Shown here: in pieces, positions 55,613 through 64,000 of the stretch
Position numbering within the stretch: position 1 is the first letter of the stretch
Layout of the letters: each line of letters starts with the position of its first letter
From: Prorocentrum cordatum
Lineage: Eukaryota; Sar; Dinophyceae; Prorocentrales; Prorocentraceae
Assembly: GCA_963575745.1 (NCBI GenBank)
Contig: CAUYUJ010021060.1
Span: 1-64,000, forward strand
Direction: 5' to 3'
DNA: 64,000 nt
The notes under the pieces: generated by a model
Database searches by the model: none
What the model was told of the DNA's origin: nothing
Seen by the model: only the letters and a program-made list of their open reading frames with translations
Made by a program: the position numbers and the translations under genes

Positions 55613-58600
55613 GTTTTTCTGGCAGGGCTGTGCGTTTGCTCTTTGCTCTCCGGTTTTTGGACGCTACCAAGTGCTCCAAGGGAGCCCCCCAAGGCTCCCC
55701 AGGAAAGATTTTCCGTGCCCCAGATTCTCTTTGCTCTTGGGGTTTTGAACGCTGCCAAGTGGACGCTACGAAGTCGACGCTACCAAGTTCATTTTGAGAA
55801 AGCAGATGCATTGGCATAAGCTCAGCTCTCTCGATGCATTTTTGCATGAGTTGACTTCCAGGAACTCAGCGAATATGAACATCGAAAACATCGAATTTTA
55901 AGATTTTCAAAACATCTCTATTTTTCCACTCTGTGTCGATTCTGTTCACTCTGACGAGTGAGAGGAGCTCTACCAGGTTCCCGGCGGCGACCAGGTTGAG
56001 GGTTCACCGCCGGCGCCAGCGCGCGCGTCTCGTGCTTGGCTAACTGGATTTTGGACGAAAGCAGCTCTTGGGGTTTTGGACGCTACTTCGAGTCATCCTG
56101 AGAGGTGCTGTGGGTTTTCTGCACTTAACTCGGTTTGTTGGGGGGCTGCAGGACTGGTAATACCTAGCTCTTCGGCATCGATGAGCTAGAGGAATTCCGG
56201 CGCGGGATGAAGCTAGTTGGTCGACCCGACCAGAACGGACAATGTGACAACTTTTGGGTGGTTTTGCGAATATTTTAGAGAGATTTGACTCTTCATTTTG
56301 AGAAAGCAGAATTTTTGCACTTGTAAACGACTATGAGGGCCTCTGCGTCTTACTATGAGATCTATAGTCGCTCTTTTACCATCGAAACACTTGGCGCAAG
56401 CACTACTCGTAGACATGAAAGAAAAAGAATGTTGAGTTTTTCGAGAAATGCTCAGAAGCTCTCGTCTTCCACTCCGAGCACTCTCACGCGTAGAAGGAGC
56501 TCTACGAGGTTCCCGGCAGGAACCAGGTTGACGGTTAACCGCCGCTGCCAGTGACAGGAGTCGATTCGCAGACATCAGACGCGTCTGCCTGTCGCATTCA
56601 GAGGTCAAAAAATATTCACTATGAGCGGAATGTTGGTAGGTGCTGTCGGTTTCCTCAACTTAAGTCGAGCTAGGAAGCTCTGCGAGTCTCCCGACGGTGA
56701 CCAAGCTTGACGGCTTACCGCCGGCGCTCAGTCCCTAAGCTAGCAGCTGGAAGCTTAAGAGTAATTCGGACACTGCCGGGCTAGATGGCTCGGAAAATCT
56801 CGACGGAACTTTGGGTTATTTTTGCGAGTTGAAAATTATGTTCTCAACATTCAATCATTCGTTAGAGCTCTAGCATTTTTTGCCGTGACACTCGACCTTA
56901 TTTTCGCTCGCCATCTTGATCTCAGCTCGATCGGGTGAATATTACTATCGGATTGGCCGTTTTGAGTCATCTTAATACGTGCTGTCGGTTTTCTCAAGAT
57001 AACTCGAGCTTCAGGACAGCTGCAGAGCTGGTGGGCATAGCTAATCGATCTGGAATGATTAGACGCGTTCGCTTGTTGAATCCAGAGGTCTAAACTCGGT
57101 CTGAGCTGCAGGACAGCTGCAGAGCTAATATGTACAGAAACCGATTCAGAATCATCAGTTGCGTTTGTCTGTCGAACCCAGAGCTCTGAACTCGGTCTGC
57201 TGCCCGATCTAGAATCGCGAAACTATTCGTGTTGGTCGAGTCATCTGGAGAAGTGCTCTCGGTTTTCTTCACTCAACTCGCGCTGAGGGGGGCTACAGTT
57301 CTCATGGTCACAGGAGTCGATTTGACGAGATGAGGCGCGTCTGCCTGTCGAATCCAGAGCTCGGAACTCGGTCTGCTGCCCGAATTAGGTCTGTGAAACT
57401 ACTGTATTGTTCGAGCAATCCTGAGAGGTGCTGTCGGTTCCTGCACTAAACTCGGGCTGTAGGGAGGCTGCAGGACAATGTGTTAACTTCGAATCGCTTT
57501 TCCAATCTTTGTGCGAAATTTGAAAATTCGTTTTGTGAGCCGGTTATTTTCTCACCTGTAGTGGGCTATGCCGCGTCTGCCATTAAAATTCTCAGGTCCG
57601 TAGCTGCAATATTACTATCAAAAGACTTGCTGGAACCGACGGCCGTTTCGAGTCATGTTGACACGCGTTGACGGTTTTCTGTGCTTATCTCGAGATTTAG
57701 GACAGCTAGAGAGCTGATACTTTCAGAAACCGATTCAGAATCTTGAGGCGCGTTCGTCTCTTCCATCGAGAGCTCTGAATTCGGTCTGCTGCTCGAGCTA
57801 GGTCCGCAAATCTGTAGGTAATCTTCGAGTGGTTTTGACAAGTGCTGTTGGTTTTCTGCACTTCACTCACGATCCAGAATAGCTACAGAGCTGGTACGCA
57901 CATGATAGGTTTCTGTATCATTAGGCGCGTCCGTCTATTGCATCGAGCGGTCTGAACTCGGTCTGCTACCCGAGCTAGGTCCGCAAAACTATTCGTATTC
58001 TTCAAGTTCTCTTTGCAGGCGCTGTCGGTCTTCTGTGCTTAAACTGAAGCTGTAGCAGAGTTGCAGAGCTAGGACGTACGGAAACCGATCCAGAATCATC
58101 AGGGGCGTTCGGCTGGAGCATCTAGAGCTCTCAACACAGTCTGCTACCCGAGCTAGGTCCGCAACACTATTCGTATGCGATCGTTTTTTTTTCGAACTCA
58201 AGGTGCTTTTTTCTTATTACCTCGAGCTCCAGATGAGCTTGAGAGCTTTTCCGCACAGAAATCTTGAAGAAAACTCCCTCGATGTGTACCGGGCAGCCCC
58301 GCACAAAAGAGCTCTACGAGGCTTCCGGTGGTAACCTGGTTGACGGTAACCTGGCAACGGGAGCTTGACGGTGAGCTCGTAGAGCCCCCCTTAGCAAGTA
58401 CCTCGTAGAGCTCTTCAGCAAAGAGCTAAGAGGAATTCGGGCGCAGGGTGGAGCTAGTCCGTCCGCGGGTTTCAGACACACGCGTTGACGGTTTTCTACC
58501 TCGTAGAGCGATTCGTCACTGATGAGCTAGAGCCTCTCTGACAGCAGCTCAGCTCTCCCGATGTATTTCCTTATGAGTTGACTTCCAGGAACTGAGCGAA

Positions 58601-58995
58601 TGTCAACATCGAAAAATCAAAAATAAAGATTTTCGATTTTTTTGTTTTTTCATAAAAAATTCTCTACTTCGATTCTCAGCACTCTTACCAGTGTGGGAGC
58701 TCTACGAGGTTCCCGGCGGTGACTAGGTTGACGGTTCATCGCCGGCGCCAGTTGGTCAAGCCGGCCCGGGCGGACAATGTGGTGACCTGAGGTCGGTTTT
58801 TCGAAGATGGCGAGAGATTTTGAAATTCGTTTTGCAAATTTGAATTTTCATTCTAATCCTAAGGGCCCTAGCTGCATTATTTCGATCAGAAGACTGGGGG
58901 GAACCAACATTGTGTACGACCGAAAACAACACTTCTTCATTTTTCAAGATTGAGAAGCGTTTTTCTGCTGTTATCTCGGAACCGGCTTGGTCTCA

Positions 58996-59052
58996 GAGCT
59001 CTACGAGGGCCCCGGCGGTAACCGGGTTGACGGTTTACCGCCGGCTCCCAGT
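58996..59052 (+). repeat. Foldback hairpin, mixed A/B form
   Basis: Left arm GAGCTCTACGAGG (B), inner stem CCGGCGGTAA/TTACCGCCGG (A), loop CCGGGTTGACGG. Clean counterpart of 37735-37798. Confidence 0.8.
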
Positions 59053-59334
59053 TGGCCCACCCGGCCGGGGCGGACAATGTGATAACTTTTGGGTGGTTTT
59101 GCGAATATTTCAAAGATATTTGACCATTTGTTTTGGGAAAGCAGATTTTTCGCACCTGTGGACGACTATGAGGGCCTCTGCGTCTTATTATGAGCTCTCT
59201 AGGTGCACTTTTATTATCAAAACACTTGGCGAAACCAACTTTATGTCGACCTGAAAAAAATCATGTTTTCTCTTGTTCGAGAAATGCTTCCAGAAGCCCT
59301 CTCTTTTGATGCTGAGCACTCTTACGCGTGCAAG

Positions 59335-59368
59335 GAGCTCTACGAGGTTCCCGGCGGTGACCAGGTTG
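59335..59368 (+). repeat. Left half of the type-B foldback holding the Glu-rich element, copy B
   Basis: GAGCTCTACGAGG, CCGGCGGTGACCAGGTTG. GACCAGGTTG is at 59359-59368 and again at 61300-61309. Confidence 0.88.
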
Positions 59369-59560
59369 CCGCTGTCCCTCCTCGGGGATCTCAGCGGTGG
59401 CCTGGCCCGTCGGGGGCCTCCTCAAGCCTGTCTCCTCAGGCTGCCCCCTGGGCGGCCGTGTGCGCGCGGGCGGGCCGTGCGATGGCGGCTTGAGCACCTC
59501 TTGTCTCTGCAGTGGGTGGAGTCAGATTTGTTGTGTGAGTACCCCTTGCTGTGTGGTGCC

Positions 59561-60733
59561 ATGACAACGCAATTTTGTACCTCGTCGACTTCTACTGTGT
59601 ATGCCATATCTCATCCCGAATCTTCTTTCCCATCCTCGTCGTGGCGGCGGAGAGCGAGCAGGCTGAGACTCGCCATGTTTCGACAAGCCCTCTTTGACAT
59701 CCATACTCTGCAGTGCGTTCCAGTGGGGATGCAGTCTCCAGAGGTGGTGCAGTCTCCAGCCGTGGTGCAATCTCCAGAGATCCGTGTGCTAGAGGCTCTG
59801 GGTGTGATGACTGAGTCATTCGACGGAGTCGCTAAACCCGATGGGCCAAATGATCGTGGGAAAGCTTTCTCGTCTTATTCTGTTGCTAATTCTCCAGATG
59901 CGGTGCAGTCTCCAGATGGTGTGCTGGGTTCTGTTTCTCTTCTTCCTGGTGTTCAGAATGAGGAGCTGCAGGACGAGGAGTTGCAGAATGAGGATTTGCA
60001 GAGTGAGGAGGTGCTGAATGAGCAGTTGCATTATTCTCAGCATATTGTTTCTTTGGGTTCCAGCTCTGAAGTTTGCCACGCTTCATCTCCGGACGCTCTG
60101 TCGGATTGTCTTGGGAAGGCTGGGCAGGAAGATCTTATGGTGTGGAAGGAGGTGGAGGAGTCTCCTGATCCAGGTGTTCTGAAAGAGGAGTTGCATGATG
60201 AGGAGTTTCAGGGTTAGGAGTTGCAGAATGAGGAGTTGCGGAATGAGCAGTTGCATTATTCTCATCATAACGGTTCTTTGGCTTCACACCCTGGGAGTTC
60301 CACGACTGTGAGTTTATCTAATGCAGTTGTGAGTTCAGCAGTGACGGAGGACGAGGAGAAACGTGACCATGCAGATTGCTTGTATCAGTTGGCGTGCAAT
60401 TTAAGGATCAGGAATTATTGTTTCCGCAAGTCTGGCTGGGTAAAGCTCGTTCACTCTTTCACGGCTGCCACGCTGTATCGCCTTATGGCCTCGGGTGCCG
60501 AGGAAAAGGCTGTGTTGCTTGAGTCGCTTCTTTGGGATTGCGCGAGGCTTGGTCCGATAGCCAATTTGACCCATCCGTCGACGGATATCAGAGACTTTAT
60601 GCACCACAGACTCGTTCCCAAAAGCGTTACGAAAGCTATGTACGACGTGTTGGAATTTCAGGATGAATGGATGCGTCGCAATGTAATGAACTACCGCGAG
60701 TTGGCGGCCAAGGTCGGACACCCAATTGATTGA
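59561..60733 (+). pseudogene. Glu-rich repeat protein, copy B, one in-frame stop
   Basis: 391 codons from ATG 59561 to TGA 60731-60733, interrupted only by TAG at 60215-60217. The N-terminal third is Ser-rich, with a VVQSPxVVQSP repeat. The middle holds acidic five-residue repeats (NEELQ, DEELQ, NEDLQ, SEEVL, KEELH, DEEFQ), and NEELRNEQLHY recurs after the stop. The C-terminal 120 residues look folded (CLYQLACNLRIRNYCFRKSG, TAATLYRLMASGAEEKAV, AMYDVLEFQDEWMRRNVM). In copy A the codon at the stop is GAG, so a single G-to-T change explains it. The family was not recognised. It may be an ORF1-like protein of a non-autonomous retroelement or a captured host gene; neither is shown. Confidence 0.7.
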
Positions 60734-61161
60734 GTGATTGAGTGATTGCACATGCTTCTGTTTGTGTTTCTCCCGCACTCTTCCCCGCTGTTTTGCCCCT
60801 GGGTTCGCTTTGGCTCTCTGGGCTTCTCCCGCTCTCCCGCTGGCTTTCCTTCCGCTCTCCGCTGGCAGGTCTCATAAGCGGATTTGCTACGCTCTCTTTG
60901 CTTACATTTGATTTTCAATTCATTCTTTTTCTTTGTTGCATTCACGTCAGTTCATTGACCTTTGAACGTGACTTTCCGTGATTTGTCACGTGGTGCCTCA
61001 AAGTAGGCCTTTGATCTAGTCGACGCTACACTGCTTTTATTTTCAGTGGTGCTGAGACGGTAATCGCTATATGTGGTTACTGCGTGGTCTCGCACTGCTT
61101 TGCTTCCCTCTTTCTATTTTATTTTGTCTTCTCGTTTATTGGCAGTCTTGTGCATATCTGT

Positions 61162-61233
61162 ACAGCTTCGCTGTTTGATTCACCTCTGCTTTAATCTTTG
61201 CAGCTTCGCTGTCTTCCTGTACAGCTTCGCTGT
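61162..61233 (+). repeat. Three ACAGC-TTC-GCTGT mini-hairpins, copy B
   Basis: At 61162-61174, 61200-61212 (first base G) and 61221-61233. Each has a 4-5 bp stem around TTC. They lie in the 3' region of the Glu-rich element. Confidence 0.8.
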
Positions 61234-61299
61234 TTAGGTTCTTTGTGTTTAGGCCTGCTCCCATGGGAGCTCGAACCGGCCTTCGCAAAAGACGCAAAA

Positions 61300-61331
61300 G
61301 ACCAGGTTGACGGTTCACCGCCGGCGCCAGT
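61300..61331 (+). repeat. Right half of the type-B foldback, copy B
   Basis: GACCAGGTTGACGG plus TTCACCGCCGGCGCCAGT completes the foldback begun at 59335. Confidence 0.88.
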
Positions 61332-63944
61332 TGGCAAGAAAAACTCGTAGGGCTTCTCGTAGCAGGTTGTTGCTGGAAGCTTAAGAGTAATTCTGGGGCG
61401 CTGGAGAGCTAGTTGGCAAGAAAAATCTCGACGGACCTTTTGGTGACTTTTGGTCGGTTGAAAATTTTGTTCTCGAAATTCAACCATTCGTTAGAGCTCT
61501 AGTATTTTTTCCCGTGCTATTCGATCTTCTTCCCGCTCGCCATCTTGATCTCAGCTCGATCGGGTACCTTTTACTGCCGAAAAGCGTCCGGGCGGGATCG
61601 GCCGTTTCGAGTCATCTTGATACGCGCTGTCGGTATATTGGACTTAACTCGAGATACAGGACAGCTACAGAGCTGGTAAGCACACCTTATCGATTCAGAA
61701 TGATCAGGCGCGTTCGTATGTTGCGTTCAGAGGTCTGAACTCGGTCGCTAGCCGAGCTAGGTCCGCAAACCTATTCGTATTATTCGAGTCATCTTGACAG
61801 GCGCTCTCGGTTTTCTGCACTTAACTCGAGCTATAGGACCGCTACAGAGCTGATACTTGCAGAAACCGATTCAGAATCATCAGTCGCGTTTGTCTGTTGA
61901 ATCCAGAGCTCTGAACTCGGTCTGCTGCCCGATCTAGAATCGCGAAACTATTCGTATTGTTCGAGTCATCTTGAGAGGTGCTGTCCGTTTTCTGCACTGA
62001 ACTCGAGCTGTAGGGGGGCTACTGTGCTGGTGGTCACAGAAATCGATTTGAAGACATCAGGCGCGTCCGCCTGTCGAATCCAGAGCTCGGAACTCAGTCT
62101 GCTGCCCGAACTAGGTCCGCGAAACTATTCGTATTGTTCGAGTCATCCTGAGAGGTGCTCTCGGTTTTCTGCACTTAACTCGGGCTGTAGGGGGGGCCTG
62201 CAGGGCTGGTTGTCACAGGAATCGATTCGGAGACATCAGACGCGTCCGCCTGTCGCATTCAGAGGTCTGAACCAAACTCTTCGTTTTGTTCGAGTCATCT
62301 CCAGAGGTGCTGTCGATTTACGCACGTAACTCGGAGTGTAGGAGAGCTACAGAGCTCGTACATAAGAATCGCAGCGGGGGCGTTCGGGGCTGAAAAACTA
62401 TTCGTTCTCTGATTTTTTTCCGACATTATATATTGTCAGGAAGCTCTACGAGTCCCCCGGCGGTAAGAAAGGTTGACGGTTTACCGCCGGCGCCCAGTAA
62501 TTCCGGGGCGCTGGAGAGCTAGTTGGCAAGAAAAATCTCGACGGACCTTTTGGTGACTTTTGGTCGGTTGAAAATTTTGTTCTCGAAATTCAACCATTCG
62601 TTAGAGCTCTAGTATTTTTTCCCGTGATATTCGATCTTATTCCCGCTCGCCATCTTGATCTCAGCTCGATCGGGTACCTTTTACTGCCAAAAAGCACACG
62701 GGCGGGATCGGCCGTTTCGAGTCATCTTGATACGCGCTGTCAGTTTATTGGACTTAAATCGAGATACAGGACAGCTACACAGCTGGCAAGCACACCGTAT
62801 CGATTCAGAATAATCAGGCGCGTCCGTTTGTTGCATCTAGAGGTCTGAACTCGCTCTGCTAGCCGAGGTAGGTCCGCAAACCTATTCGTATTATTCGAGT
62901 CATCTTGACAGGCGCTCTCGGTTTTCTGTATTAAACTCGAGCTGTAGGACAGCTACAGAGCTGATAGTTACAGAAACCAATTCAAAATAATCAGTCGCGT
63001 TTGTCTGTTGAATCTAGAGCTCTGAACTCGGTCTGCTGCCCGATCTAGAATCGCGAAACTGTTCGTATTGTTCGAGTCATCTTGAGAGGTGCTGTCGGTT
63101 TTCTGCATTTAAATCGGGCTGTAGGGGGGCTACAGTGCAGGTGATCACAGAAATCGATTTGAAGACATCAGGCGCGTCCGCCTGTCGAATCCAGAGCTCG
63201 GAACTCGGTGTGCTGCCCGAACTAGGTCCGCGAAACTATTCGTATTGTTCGAGTCATCCTGAGAGGTGCTCTCGGTTTTCTGCACTTAACTCGGGCTGCA
63301 GGGGAGCTGCAGGGCTGGTAATCACAGGAATCAACTCGGAGACATCAGACGCGTCCGCCTGTCGCATTCAGAGGTCTGAACTCGGTCTGATACTCGAGCT
63401 GGGTTTGCCAAACTATTTGTTTTGTTCGAGTCATCTTGAGAGGTGCTATCGATTTACGCACGTAACTCGGGCTGTAGGAGAGCTACAGAGCTCGTACAGA
63501 AGACAATCGAGAAGCATCGTGGGCGTTCGGCTGTTGCATCGAGAGGTGTGAAATCGCTTGCGCACTATTCGTTCTCTGCAATTCTTTTCGACATTATATA
63601 TTGTCAGGAAGCTCTACGAGTCCCCCGGCGGTAAGAAAGGTTGACGGTTTACCGCCGGCGCCCAGTTAGTCGACCCGACCAGAAAGGACAATGTGGTAAC
63701 TTTTGGGTAGTTTTGCGAATATTTGAAAGATATTTGACCATTTATTTTGAGAGCAGATTTTTCGCACCTGTGAAAGGTTACGAGAGTCAATGCGTCTTCA
63801 TATGAGCTCTCTAGGCGCAGTTTTACTATCCAAACACTTGGGGGAACCAACTTGATGTCGATATGAAAAAATCAATCTTTAATGTTAAAAAAATTGGCTC
63901 TAGAAGCTCTCTCTTTCGACTCTGAGCGCTCTCACGCGTGAAAG

Positions 63945-64000
63945 GAGCTCTACGAGATTCCCGGCGGTTACCAGGTTGACGGTTCACCGCCGGCGCCAGT
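63945..64000 (+). repeat. Foldback hairpin, type B variant, at window end
   Basis: Same as 42822-42877. The window stops at its last base, so what follows (possibly another junction) is unknown. Confidence 0.75.

Larger units (their letters stand above)
59369..61299 (+). mobile_element. Glu-rich insertion element, copy B
   Basis: 1931 bp framed by the 10-bp duplicate GACCAGGTTG in a foldback loop. The 5' motif GGCCTGGCCCGTCGGGGGCC (from 59399) resembles LINE1 11254 and LINE2 19080. One long frame (59561-60733) occupies the middle. The 3' region has GATTGAGT repeats after the stop, three ACAGC-TTC-GCTGT hairpins, and an ACGCAAAAG tandem end. The A and B copies share the same insertion site because the surrounding segment was duplicated after insertion. 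Confidence 0.78.
48652..64000. repeat. Segmental duplication, copy B
   Basis: Second copy of 27009-42877, running off the right end. It is generally cleaner than copy A: the unit at 53100-54280 is regular, and the Glu-rich element is nearly open. Foldbacks without their own entry lie at 48652-48686 (right half), 49793-49868, 51131-51190, 52279-52338, 54358-54417, 55367-55426, 55965-56019, 56497-56552, 56673-56732, 58309-58367, 58697-58752, 62439-62498 and 63607-63666. No gene other than that in the Glu-rich element is seen. Confidence 0.9.

Noticed and set aside
138-64000. Integron-like cassettes with attC hairpins
   Set aside because: Modules between hairpins are non-coding satellite, there is no integrase, and the context is eukaryotic.
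1-64000. Plastid minicircle DNA with conserved hairpin core
   Set aside because: No plastid gene is present, and LINEs with a nuclear spliced leader point to the nucleus.

Overview
The window looks like nuclear DNA of a dinoflagellate. The strongest marker is a complete copy of the dinoflagellate spliced leader at 18992-19012 (starts CCGTAGCC, ends TTGGCTCAAG). It sits inside retrotransposon sequence and is followed by the exact sequence that lies after a splice-acceptor AG elsewhere in the window. A second, 3'-half leader lies at 11179-11190. Species cannot be assigned. No rRNA, tRNA or ordinary host gene was recognised.

Most of the window is a satellite-like array. A monomer of about 176 bp is organised in higher-order units of about 1.0-1.2 kb (a leader segment plus about five monomers). 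Each unit is closed by a short foldback. Its inner stem is CCGGCGGTAA/TTACCGCCGG (type A) or CCGGCGGTGA/TCACCGCCGG (type B). Its outer arms are GGAAGCTCTACGAGT/ACTCGTAGAGCTTCC (A) or GAGCTCTACGAGGT/ACCTCGTAGAGCTC (B). Both arms change together, and the type depends on the module upstream. Type A divides into A1 (preceded by TTGTCAG, loop TAAGAAAGG) and A2 (preceded by CGAGCTAG, loop TAACCAAGG).

Every mobile element found sits in the loop of one of these foldbacks. LINE1 (11179-17035) and LINE2 (18963-25196) are related APE-type non-LTR retrotransposons. Each has a coiled-coil ORF1, one stop codon, then in the same frame an ORF2 with endonuclease, reverse transcriptase and a C-terminal RNase H. 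LINE1 is uninterrupted; LINE2 has three frameshifts. In both, the RNase H motifs occur in circularly permuted order and reverse-transcriptase motif C reads WADN instead of xxDD. A 1.9-2.0 kb element with a Glu-rich repeat protein (38132-40114 and 59369-61299) shares a GC-rich 5' motif with the LINEs. A 5.4 kb GC-rich decayed element fills 43212-48651.

Layout: array 1-11178; LINE1; array 17058-18962; LINE2; array 25227-27008; a 16 kb segment 27009-43211 whose second copy begins at 48652 and runs off the end of the window; and the GC-rich element at the junction of the two copies. Several stretches of the first copy (notably about 31490-32990, 37610-39440 and 40440-40870) look like poorly polished sequence when compared with the second copy, so fine-scale decay there should be read cautiously.

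The parts appear to work together. The foldback is the landing site of the retroelements, and its A1 form carries a splice acceptor just upstream. A LINE sitting in an A1 foldback can therefore be trans-spliced with the spliced leader and reinserted carrying the leader plus half of its old target. LINE2 shows this directly.
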